A DNA stretch of 64,000 nt, from assembly GCA_007449985.2 (NCBI GenBank), contig VIIQ02000571.1, positions 372,001 to 436,000 on the forward strand. The letters are read 5' to 3'. Made by a program: the position numbers and the translations under genes. The number at the start of each line of letters is the position of its first letter. Position 1 is the stretch's first letter. Shown here piece after piece: positions 55,029-64,000 of this stretch. Under the pieces are notes generated by a model. The model was not told the origin of the DNA. It saw only the letters and a program-made list of their open reading frames with translations, and searched no databases. This DNA comes from Desmodesmus armatus (taxonomy: Eukaryota; Chlorophyta; Chlorophyceae; Sphaeropleales; Scenedesmaceae).

Positions 55029-57567
55029 ATGATGTTCTCACAACAGCACCTGTTGGCAGTGGTGTTGTTGGCCCTTTGTGTTGCAGCAGCAGATGCAGCG
55101 GGCGGAGCCACTGTGGAGCACTCACTGGATGGGGGCCATTCATTCAGCACAGCAGGGCGCATACACTTGCAGGATCGGGCCAACGACGATGACTCAGCAG
55201 CAGTTCATGGCGTGTTTGAGAGGCAGGCCCTCAGCAGCAGCTCTCTTCAGCAGTTGCAGCAGTTGGTCGAGGCAGACAGGTGGGGCTGGGGCTCCCTCCT
55301 CCAGCTGCTTTGCACTTTGCTCTTTGCTCTTTCCTTTTTGCTCATTTGCAAGATATATGTTAGTTACTGCAAAATCATGCCCACACACATGTCCTCAGCG
55401 GGTCCGCATGCCACACTGCTGGTGGTTGTCCTGCTGCTGTGTCCGCCCTGCATGTACACCTGCAGTCTGTACCTATGGCGGGTGAGGCTGCCGGACCAGC
55501 CACCCGTGCTGACGTCCATCAAGGCAGCCTGCTTGGCCCCAGCATTGCCATCGCCCCAGTACGCGCTGCAGCTGGATGCAGGAGGCCGCATCATGAGCGC
55601 ACAGATCAGCGTCCCTGCAGCAGCGACGCCGGGTGGGAGCTGCAGCACTAGCCATGCCCTACAGGCCCTGAAGGCAAGTGTCCTGCAGCATAGTAACAGC
55701 ACAGCAAGGCCATAACATATGCGCTGTGCAGGACAGCCCTGTGTTCTGAATCAAGAAGCATTTCCTGTCCCTGGATGTGTTAGTACACTCATGCTGCTCG
55801 CAAGCAGCATGTGCTGTGCAGAAGCAACAAGGTCCAGGAGCGAGCAGTGGGGGGCGGCAGAGGGAGGGGCGAGGGGACATGGGGCACACTGGCCGTTCAG
55901 TGTGGCTTCTGTTCAGGCAGCACATGCTTAGTAGCACCTGCCTAGCATGGTTGCAGCCACCTGCCTGGGTCTTGACACAAGTCTCGACACTGACGCAAAC
56001 AGCAGCATCCCACCAATGATTTTGGGGGGTGGGGGGCGGTGTTGCCAACAAATCAACATATTGGTTGACCAGCAGCCACAAAGGTCTTTGCATGGCAGTG
56101 TTGCACACAAGGCATTTGAGCGCCATGGCTCACGACCCTCCTCGTGTGGGATGCTGCGCTGTGGAACTGCACAAACTGCAGGCCTTGCCAGCGTCTGCCT
56201 TGTGCACAGCCCTATTTATTAGGTGTATAACCCTTCTATATATCCCCCTTCTCAACCCATGACACCTCACATGGCGGTGCGGGGCTGGGCTGGGCTGTGC
56301 TGTGTGTTGAATGCAGGCCCTGTCAGCGTCTTCCTTGTCAGACCTTCAAGACGTGGAGGTGTCTGTGCACACACCCAAGCCAGGCCCTGCAGTGCCCAGG
56401 CCTCCAGCAGAAGCAGCTCAGCCAGACCTCGCAGCAGCAACAGGTGCGCATTGATGGGGTTGCTCATGCTGGCACACTGCTGTGCACTCACAATGTGTGC
56501 AGTGCTTTCGGGCGCTGGGAGTGGATATGCAGAGGAAATGTGGTTTGAACCATGCAGGCAGAGCCTGAAGTGGTGGTGATGTCGGGGCTGACAATCTGCA
56601 GCAGCGTGTCTTTGGGTGGGTTCGGCATTGGGGTTGCGACCGCAGGACGGGCTCCTGAGCTTGCAATGCCATGCCTGCCCTCCCTTTTGTTGTTGCGTGC
56701 AGGAGCTGCCCAGCAGCCAGTGCAGCAGAAGCAGCCACAGCAGCGGCGCCCGCAGCAGCAGCGGCCAGCGGGGCAGGGTGCTGCGGACCAGGAGGGGGAG
56801 GAGCCAGCAGAGGGGGAGGGGCAGGCACCCCCTCCTGTTGATGACAGGACATGGTTGCAGAAGAACTGGCTGATGGTGATGGCGGGAACGATGATGGTGA
56901 GTGCATTGTCAGCGTGCCAGGGGGTGGGGTTGTGGTTCCTCCGGGGTTGTAAATGTGCTGCAGCTGGGGCTAGACTTCAGGGTTACTGTTGCATCGTCCG
57001 TTGTATGGTTTATTTCCAAGAGCAACGGGATGGTGTGCGGGGGGGGGGGGTACAAGTTCTTGCACGACGGGGTTGGTGTGAGAGGGGGGGGGGGCAGGCA
57101 CCCCCCGCCTGTTGATTACAGGACTTGGCTGCAGAAGACCTAGCTGATGGTAATGGCGGGAATCATGATGGGGAGTGCGCTGTTAGCGTGCCAGGGGGTT
57201 GAGTTTGTGTGCATGGGCGGGGAGAGGGGGGGGGAATGCATCCCCCTTGGTTCCTGGCGCATGGACACGCGCTAAGACGAGTGCTTTGCCTGCGTGGCAT
57301 GGATGGGGCAAGTGCATCATATTGGCATGCAAGGGTACCTAAGGCTAGCATTCCTGAGCCCTCCAGAGGGAAGGACACACAGTTTGCAATGCATGAAGCA
57401 GTCAAGCACCAGGACCTGCATCAGCAACTGCCTGTCCCTTGACATGCATGCACTTGCTGCCCTGTACCTTGTAGATTGTGAATCTCCTGATGAAGGGAGT
57501 GGTGGATCCACAACAAGCACAAGCAGCTGGACAGGCCAGGCAGCCAGGCAGGAGGCCCATTCAGTGA
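55029..57567 (+). CDS. EMC10: ER membrane protein complex subunit 10 (EMC10)
   Basis: EMC10 is a lumenal, membrane-anchored subunit of the EMC insertase, which inserts tail-anchored and multipass proteins into the ER. Five exons join in phase to 290 residues: 55029-55279, 55466-55673, 56317-56443, 56703-56896, 57475-57567. The N terminus (MMFSQQHLLAVVLLALCVAA) is a signal peptide. The family signature VEHSLDGGHSFSTAGRI follows, then LYLWRVRLPDQPP, ACLAPALPSPQYALQLDAGG, a Q/E-rich linker, and a C-terminal membrane segment NWLMVMAGTMMIVNLLMKGV. The start is the first of two adjacent ATGs. Intron 2 is best read as a GC-AG intron (CTGAAG|GCAAGT); a GT alternative one codon later would need an acceptor inside exon 3. 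Copies of the edges of exons 3 and 4 occur in introns. It ends 184 bp before the next gene's ATG. Confidence 0.9.
56174..56215 (+). repeat. EMC10: copy of the 5' edge of EMC10 exon 3
   Basis: CTGCAGGCCTTGCCAGCGTC with TGCCTTGT at 56177-56205 repeats the true acceptor region ATGCAGGCCCTGTCAGCGTC with TTCCTTGT (from 56311), about 139 bp downstream. It keeps a GCAG acceptor. Confidence 0.7.
57094..57205 (+). repeat. EMC10: copy of the 3' half of EMC10 exon 4 and its donor region
   Basis: The end of exon 4 (encoding APPPVDDRTWLQKNWLMVMA) and the following intron start (GTGCCAGGGGGT-like) recur 273 bp downstream with many substitutions, one of which makes a stop codon (AAGACCTAG). The donor GT of the original (ATGATG|GTGAGT) is GG in the copy, so the copy cannot act as a donor. 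Confidence 0.85.
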
Positions 57568-57637
57568 CAGTTGCAGATTGAGGATGACAGTTGTTGACTC
57601 ATGGTGACGTAACGGAAGCATGCTTCCGCATGGAGGA

Positions 57638-57642
57638 TGTAA
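57638..57642 (+). terminator. TGTAA poly(A) signal of EMC10
   Basis: TGTAA, the common chlorophyte polyadenylation signal, lies 71 bp after the EMC10 stop and 109 bp before the next start codon. Position and spacing fit; no cleavage site can be proven from sequence. Confidence 0.55.
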
Positions 57643-57750
57643 TGTACAGGCTGGCCGTTGCTTAAGTAGTCTTGTGGTGTTGCAAGCATCGTTTGACTCC
57701 TGAACTGTTTCCAAGAGGCTTCAGCTGCAACAGGGCCTCAGCAGAAAGCA

Positions 57751-60700
57751 ATGCACACCACCCAGCACAGCCTCAGTCAGAGGCCTGTGGGCCAAGCAGC
57801 AGCAGGCTGCAGGCAGCGCATTCGAGCTGTAAAGTGTAGATGCGAAGCAGCGTCAGGGCAGAAGAAGGTGGTCGTGCTCGGCGGGACTGGGCGCGTCGGG
57901 TCAGCAACAGCAGCATCGCTGCTGGAGAACTTCAAGCAGTATGACATCACAGTGGCCAGCAGAAGCCAGTCTTCTTTTGATAAGATCATGGAGATCCGCC
58001 CTGGCCTGAAGGGAGCACGGTTCGCGCCCTGCGACATCACAGACAAGGAGTCAGTAAAGGTGTGGTCAACACAGCCTTGACCCAGCTGCATGCGTGCAGC
58101 CAGGCCAGTGCTAAAGGTGCATACGCAGTATTTAGATCCATAACACTGTTTCTGCACTGATTGCAGGCCCTCATCGCAGATGCAGACTTGGTGATGCACA
58201 CGGCAGGCCCCTTCCAGCACAGCAAGAACTACAATGTGATCGAGGCTGCTATCGAGGCCAAAATCCCCTACATCGATGTCTGTGATGACACACATTACTC
58301 AGAAGGGTGGGTGGCATCACTGGCCTGCACATGCAGCTGTTGCCGAATCCTGCACTGACTGTTGTAACCTTGAAGGAGTGCGCAGTAGTTGCGGTATGTT
58401 TCAGGCAGCCCAGCACAGTGCAGGCTTGGTGGTAGGGTGAAACAGCGTCAATAAGCACCAGGCCTGCATATGCACCTGCACCAGCTCAAAGCTCGCATGT
58501 CATGGCAGCAGCATATGACAGGCTGGCCAGCTGCCACTCAGCAGCAGTGCACTTGGACAGTTGATGACTCACCCCATGGACAGTTGATGACTCACCCCAC
58601 CGGCTGCCCCGCGGTGGGCATACTCTGCCTGATGCCTCGGTCGTTGCTGCATGATGCCACTCTACTATTGTGCAAGCTCCCGGCTGATTCTGTCTCCTGT
58701 GCGTGTATCGCTTGCATCGCTTGTTGCCTGTGGTTTACAGGGTGAAGTCGTATCATGACCAGGCTGTTGCAGCAGGCATCCCCGCACTCACCACGGCAGG
58801 CATCTACCCCGGTACCAGCAATGTGATGGCAGCACACATCGTCTCCATCAGCAGAGGGGAGTACGATGAAAACTGGAACTACAGGGACAAGCCAGCAGGT
58901 GATTTTGCACCTGGGGGGGGGAGTTGGGCGGGAAGGGGAGGGCGGGCAGGGGAGGGCGGGAGGGAAAAGTCGGGGGGAGGAGGAGGAGGGCAGTCCCAAG
59001 CATTGCCAGTGCTGCTGACTCCATGCAGTCGCCCCCACCCCCCCAGCTGCTAGGCGGCATTGGGCCCACCATCCTGCGCTGCAGCAACTACACAACCACG
59101 TGCGCCCCTGCCCTTGCAAGGAGTTTCTTGGGCGATTATCCCTGTGTTGTGTGCGCTTATACCGTTATCTTCCGGTCTTGATCACGCTAGCCTGGTGCTC
59201 ACGGCAACATGGCCCCCCTCCCCCCCTCCCAGGTGGCATTGAGCCCACCATGCTGCGCTACAGCTACTACACAACTGCCCCCCACCCTCTTGCAAGGAGT
59301 TCCTTGGGCGGTCTTTCCTGTGCACGATCATACCAGTATCTTTCAGTCCTTATTACGCTAGCCTTGGTGCTCACGGCTGCATGCACTCACTATCCCCCCC
59401 CCCATCCCTACCAGGTGGCATCGAGCCTGAAATGCTGCGCTACAGCTACTACACAGCAGGCAGTGGTGGTGCAGGGCCCACCATCCTTGAGACCTCCTTC
59501 CTACTAGCTGGCGAGGAGTGCACCGTGTACAAGGACGGAGAGCCCTACAAGCTGCCCCCCATCAGCAACAGGAGGGACGTGGACTTTGGACCAGGTGCGA
59601 TGTTATTACAGCCTGACCTTTGCAGCCTGGCGTTTGCAGACCAGGCAGAAGGGCAGCCTTGTTGGTTTGGTTGTCTGTGGAAACTTTATGTCAGAACAAG
59701 GCGTCTTATTGAACAGCACCGTGCATGGCGGTGTGCAGGGAAGTATGTGTGGTGCGTGGTTGCTCAGACTGTGTTCTGCTGCTGTTACTGCATGCTGCAG
59801 GCATTGGGCGCAAGGGTGTGTACCTGTATAACCTACCAGAGGTGATGTCCGCATTCAAGTAAGTAGCAGTTAAAAACAGGGTCGGGTGTCACTGGCAGCC
59901 TTTGTCATGCTCTGCATGACCTGGGCAGGGGCCGTGTGCTGGGTTCAATAGTCTATGGACCGATTCGTAGTTGAAATCGGTAACAACAGGCACAGCGATG
60001 CTGTCTATCACTCCTTGGGCCTGCCCATTGCCCAGCCCCACAGGTCCCAAACCTTGGCCCAGCAGCGTAGCCCCCCCCCCTCCTGCCCCCCCCCCCCCTC
60101 CTGCCCCCCCCCCCCCCCCTTGCACCCCTCCCCACTTCCATTGCCTGCTGGTCCTGACCCAGTCGCTGTGCTGCCGGACGACCACACTGTGCACTGGTGC
60201 AATGGGGCCCCTCACCACACAGCACAGCGGTGTTTTTCCATAGGGAGGCGCACCCCCTTCTGGCTGGCCACACACAACTCGGTCAGGTTACCTGACCTGG
60301 TGTCATGGTCCTCGTGTGTGTTGCACTGCTTGTCCTGTTGCGCTTCTCTCTATACTGCATCAATAACGCGGGCATGGTGCTTGCTGCTGATGCTGTTGTG
60401 TTTTTCCTGTTGTTGGTGCTGCTGCGTTCAGGTACATGAAGGTGCCAGGTGTGAGTGCGCGGTTTGGCACTGACCCCTTCATCTGGAACTGGGCCATGTG
60501 GCTGGTGGCACGACTGTGCCCCAGGCAGTTCCTGCAGGACCGCAGCCAGGTGTGTGCAGAGCTGGGGTAGAGCTGAGCTGTAGGGTTGCAGGGGTTTGGA
60601 ATTCAGGGGTGTGGGGTTCAGGGCGTTGTGGCACAGGGTTGAGACAACTCGAGCGCAGGCCCCTAGTGCATAGCTGCCTTTGTGTTCACCAGAATCGTAG

Positions 60701-61979
60701 GCAATCCGCTAGTGAAAGAAGTGTGTAACACTGTTACGGTCTCACCAGGTTTGCAGCAGCAGCAGCAGCCCTGAGACAGATGCATTGCATGATGCGTTCC
60801 CACACTGCTGTGCACAGGTCTGGCCAGTTCGGGTCAGCTAGCACGTGGTGGGTGAGGGCTAAAAAGTCATAGGTTTCTGGCCTTTATGGTGCCCCATAAG
60901 CCTCTGGCTCCAATGCGGGATGCACGGCTTTGTCGTGCCAGTTACTGTAATTGCTATCAACACACAGTTGCTGTTGGGGAGTGTGCTGCTGACCACATGC
61001 TGTGCATGTGTGGCCTGCAGGTGCGGTGGTTGGCGCGCCTCAGTGACCCCGCTGTGCGCTTTGTGGACAAGATCATTGGAGAGGCAGTGGTGAGTGCTGG
61101 GCTGTATGATGCTGGGCTCTGTAGCTGCAAGTTTTTTGGTGCTGGAATTTGCTGTGGTAGGCTGTTGCTGCTGGGTGGTGCTGGGGTCCTAAACCCTAAA
61201 CCCTAAAACAACATGGTATCGGTATACATCACACGTCTTGAAGCTGGGCCCCCTCCCCCAAGCTACGTGGTGTACACAATTACGGCATCTCTGCTTGCCT
61301 GTGCTGCTGCTTGTCCCGCAGGGCATGCGCATCGAGGTTGACTTTGAGGGTGGCAAGAATGCTGCAGGCATCTATGTGCACAAGAAGCTGCCAGAGGCTA
61401 TGGGCAACAGCGTGGCTGCCTTCGCGCATGCAGTGCTGAGCGGACACACACAGCCAGGGGTGTGGTACCCAGAAGAGAAGGAGGCATTGGCGGTGAGTCA
61501 AATCGGTTCGAACCAACTGGCTGGTGCCACCAGTATGCAGCTGCGACTCAAATCCACAGCACCCCCCCCCCCCGGGTGCCAGCTTTGTGTATGTTTGGTG
61601 ACATTTCTTTCTGTAGATACAGCGCCTGTGCGCCAAATTAGCAAAGCATGTGCAGAAATCGGTGTGCAGACACCAAAAGCAAGTAACATCCAATCACCAT
61701 ATTGCAAGTAACATTTATTTTTCTTGATGGGACCGACCTCTCTGGGGGCGGCAACCACAAGCACTGTGCCGAAGCAAAAGCTTTCACAATGCAAGGTGGA
61801 CATGCCAGTGCGGCAATTCTGAGCAACATGTTGTATGCTGCTCTGTTATGTGCTGCCTGCAGGACCGCCGTGCTTTCCTGCAGTATGCCGCCAAGGGGTG
61901 TGTGCGCTTTGACCTCAACAGACCCGCATGGGCTCTGGAGAGCGAGGTGAAGCAGCTGGGGGGACTCATCTACTGGTGA
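57751..61979 (+). CDS. saccharopine dehydrogenase-like NAD(P)-binding oxidoreductase, probably plastid targeted
   Basis: Nine exons join in phase to 439 residues: 57751-58059, 58167-58306, 58741-58898, 59415-59594, 59801-59858, 60432-60549, 61021-61089, 61322-61492, 61863-61979. The first 36 residues (Q, R, A and S rich, few acidic) look like a transit peptide. A Rossmann fold follows: VVVLGGTGRVGSATAASLLE with GGTGRVG as the dinucleotide loop. Then come ADLVMHTAGPFQHSKNYNVI, IPYIDVCDDTHYSEG, GIPALTTAGIYPGTSNVMAA, MLRYSYYTAGSGGAGPTILE, VYLYNLPEVMSAFKYMKVPG, RFGTDPFIWNWAMWLVAR and HTQPGVWYPEEKEAL. This order and length match the plant Saccharopine_dh_N-family protein of unassigned substrate (Arabidopsis At1g50450 type). 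It is not the lysine-catabolism enzyme, so no substrate is claimed. Confidence 0.92.
59040..59300 (+). repeat. two copies of the 5' edge of exon 4 of the dehydrogenase gene
   Basis: Copies at about 59050-59100 and 59230-59285 repeat the acceptor and start of exon 4 (genuine start 59415), about 185 bp apart. They read GIGPTILRCSNYTT and GIEPTMLRYSYYTT against GIEPEMLRYSYYTA. The nearer copy has a CCCAG acceptor, the farther a CTAG. The intron part TTGCAAGGAGTTTCTTGGGC is duplicated with them. Confidence 0.85.
61188..61208. repeat. interstitial telomere-like repeat
   Basis: CCTAAACCCTAAACCCTAAA is close to three units of the plant-type CCCTAAA telomere repeat. It lies in an intron of the dehydrogenase gene. 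Plant introns and 5' leaders often carry short telo-box motifs, so a chromosome end is not implied. Confidence 0.8.
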
Positions 61980-63571
61980 ACCTGATGCAGGTTGTGTTGT
62001 GACAGTCAGTTGAGTCAACGTGTGTTGTGTCAGGAATGATTGCCAGGAAGCATAGCACCGCACCAGGGGAGAATGAATTGTTGTGGCGCATCGGTGTGCT
62101 TTGTTGTGAGCAATCATTTCATCGCATGATTATCACGCGCAGCATCAGAGTCGATCGTCAAAGCGGATGACATTTATGCTGGCATTGTTCGCGTGCGATA
62201 CAGTTGGTTGCGTGCCTACAGTGGCGAGGTGTGTAGGTGCAACAAGCACCCACGGTGCTGTGCGGTCACGGCTACGAGCCACAAGTCGTTAAGTGTGCAT
62301 GCTGCCATGCAGTGGTTGGTTGTGAGCAGGATGGGCATGAGCGTTGTGTTGTTGGCCGTTTCAGATTGCGCATGTGTACGTGTGTTGTTGCAGCTGCTTG
62401 TGCATACCTTTTTGATCAAGTGGACCTCCTCCACCTTGTGGAGGTGGAACTACTACTTCATTCTGAAGGTGGCTGCGGATTTTGCCACATCTGGTATAGC
62501 GGCTGAGCTGTGATGCTTGGCAATGTCGCCTGGACAAGGCGGGGCATGTTGAGCAGCATCTATAAGGGGAATTGCAGACTGAGTGTGGGTGTGTGTGTGC
62601 ACATGCACATCTTTTCTCAAAGAGGGGAGTTTATCAGCTGTGGTGTTTCCATAAGAAAGGCAAGAGTGTAACCGGCCATGCTGAACACCTGAAGCGGCCA
62701 GCCCGATATCGTGTTTGAAAGGCAGTCGCTGCTTTACTGTTTGGAAAAGTATATATAGAGCCGCGACAGGCTGCGCAACGCAAGTTGCAAAGGGCCAAAG
62801 GCTGTCAAAAATTGTTTATGTGCGCACCGTGGGATGATGAGATGAAGCAGGAGCAGGCAGTGTGCCTCAAAACACAGCAGCACAAAAATGCCACATGTAG
62901 CAATGCTGCAGGCTGCACCATTCAAGCTAAGATGGGTTTGCCACCATCTGCATACATCCAAAGGCTTGTATCACCGGTGTCAGAGGTATCGGAAATCCCC
63001 TGCCACAGCACTAGCAGCAGCAATCCTCGATCTGTGTAGGTCCACACACCACACATGCTTGCAGGCCGTGCAATGTCACACCCAAAAGACATCACATAGT
63101 GCAGGGCAATGGCGCAAGCGGGTATCCAACAAAGCATGAGGCTGCACGGCAGCACACATGTAGCACACAAATGTGCATCGTGGCATGTGGACAGGCGGCG
63201 CTATTGAATACTGAGCACTTCTTTGCTGCAGCGGCAGCCTTCTTGTCTGAATGGCTGCAGCGGACGCCTTCAAGTTCAGTCTCACAGGGCCCCTTCAGGC
63301 TTGAGCGGCAGCTCCAACTGCCAGGCTTGTAGGCCATGCAGCCTGATGCTACCTGATCAGGTATGCTTAAGAGCACTGGGGCGCCCTGCAAGCGTTATCT
63401 TGATTGGACGGTGCTAGAGAAGTGGCAGGCTGAGGTCAGTAGCATGGCCCTCACATGTTCCCCGCATGCGGCAACACCAGTGCAGGCGGCCTGTTGAGCT
63501 GACTGCGGCAACCAAGCCGCCATCAATAAAGGTGTGTCGATAGCTGCTGAGTGCCCTGCAGTTGTGCGCAG
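61980..63571. other. 3' flank of the dehydrogenase gene and intergenic sequence
   Basis: A TGTAA at 62667-62671 may be the poly(A) signal of the dehydrogenase gene, 690 bp after its stop. A plus-strand stretch near 63225-63332 reads AAAFLSEWLQRTPSSSVSQG and ends LERQLQLPGL-stop, but I cannot link it to other exons. Otherwise no supported gene. Confidence 0.4.
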
Positions 63572-63688
63572 GAGGACTATGCCTCTGGGTTCATCAAACC
63601 CTGGCAGCCTGTTGGCAGCAGTGAATTTGATGTTGGTCTCCACCTCAACGTATTGGCTCCACATATCACATGTAATACTGGCAAGCAG
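63572..63688 (+). CDS. possible isolated exon of an unknown gene
   Basis: Thirty-nine codons with AG at the left (GTGCGCAG) and GT at the right (AAGCAG|GTCGGG) encode EDYASGFIKPWQPVG then EFDVGLHLNVLAPHI. Both ends are phase 0 and there is no stop. The minus strand is also open here (YVEVETNIKFTAANRLPGFD), so direction is uncertain and no family is recognised. Confidence 0.25.
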
Positions 63689-63893
63689 GTCGGGAGTTTC
63701 GGGGTTTTGCCATCAGTTTCTTTTCAGTTGTTGTTGCTCCCAAGGTTGTCCAACGTTTCCAACGCTGCAGGTCGGTGGAAGGTCGGTGATAGTACATAAG
63801 GATGTTGAGTTAACCCCTGGATAAGCCTGAAGTCAACAGGTCCGGCAGTTTGAGCTCAACGCAACGACCTCCCGACAAACGGCCACGCGCGAC

Positions 63894-63905
63894 ATGGCTC
63901 CAAAG
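63894..63905 (+). CDS. first coding exon (Met-Ala-Pro-Lys) of a gene running off the window
   Basis: ATGGCTCCAAAG followed directly by GTGAGG, in the context CGCGACATGG, looks like a start codon and a four-codon first exon with a phase 0 donor. Very short MAPK- or MAP-type first exons are common in algal housekeeping genes such as ribosomal proteins, but nothing further is visible. The 5' leader before it has no TATA box. Confidence 0.4.
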
Positions 63906-64000
63906 GTGAGGTGATGCCGCACTGCGAATGGCTGGCGCGCGGGTTGTGCCGCACTGTAGTAATGCGATGCGATGCTTGTGGGATGCGTGTTCCGTCCGGA

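Noticed and set aside
57751..61979. Annotation as the lysine-catabolic saccharopine dehydrogenase
   Set aside because: Only the N-terminal NAD-binding family matches; motifs such as DVCDDTHYSEG and HTQPGVWYPEE are those of the plant saccharopine-dehydrogenase-like group with no assigned substrate.

Overview
The window is nuclear DNA of a green alga (Chlorophyta, probably Chlorophyceae; the genus cannot be fixed from sequence alone). Genes are broken into many short exons with GT-AG introns. Coding and intronic DNA is packed with CAG/CTG triplets that give poly-Q and poly-A tracts. The proteins are of plant type: a TEBICHI-like POLQ, a BIM-type bHLH, a plant saccharopine-dehydrogenase-like oxidoreductase and EMC10. 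TGTAA, the usual chlorophyte poly(A) signal, lies behind at least one gene, and CCCTAAA-type telomere-like repeats occur internally. I see no bacterial operon, rRNA, tRNA or CRISPR.

Layout, left to right: the last 27 codons of a plus-strand gene (1-84); a minus-strand Sel1-like, Q/A-rich gene (about 1106-3260); a complete 17-exon splicing-factor gene, CRNKL1/crooked neck/Clf1 (3498-13752, plus); about 4.5 kb without a supportable gene; a bHLH transcription factor (18311 to at least 20831, minus); a huge DNA polymerase theta gene (23338 to at least 45896, minus, with a probable Q-rich N-terminal region to about 50.36 kb); about 2 kb without a clear gene; a signal-peptide/LRR/single-TM protein (52486-54650, minus); EMC10 (55029-57567, plus); a saccharopine-dehydrogenase-like enzyme (57751-61979, plus); and the 5' end of another gene at 63894. 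Two close head-to-head pairs (Sel1-like/CRNKL1 and LRR/EMC10) suggest shared promoters.

I rebuilt exon chains by requiring splice phase to match at each junction. For CRNKL1, EMC10 and the dehydrogenase this gives complete reading frames of 774, 290 and 439 residues. For POLQ, 33 consecutive exons join in phase, with one exon that is out of frame by one base (42614-42988) and an N-terminal Q-rich region whose frame changes repeatedly.

The most striking feature is a recurrent architecture I call exon echoes. Introns next to many exons hold one to eight diverged tandem copies of the exon edge, including the splice site. Copies of exon starts lie upstream of the true acceptor and copies of exon ends lie downstream of the true donor. 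I count 15 such blocks in four unrelated genes (CRNKL1, POLQ, EMC10 and the dehydrogenase); one POLQ exon is echoed on both sides, and the POLQ stop-codon exon is repeated eight times through its 3' flank. A 5'-truncated LINE sits antisense in a POLQ intron that splits the polymerase O-helix coding region. Intronic foldback elements and overlapping palindromes are also present.
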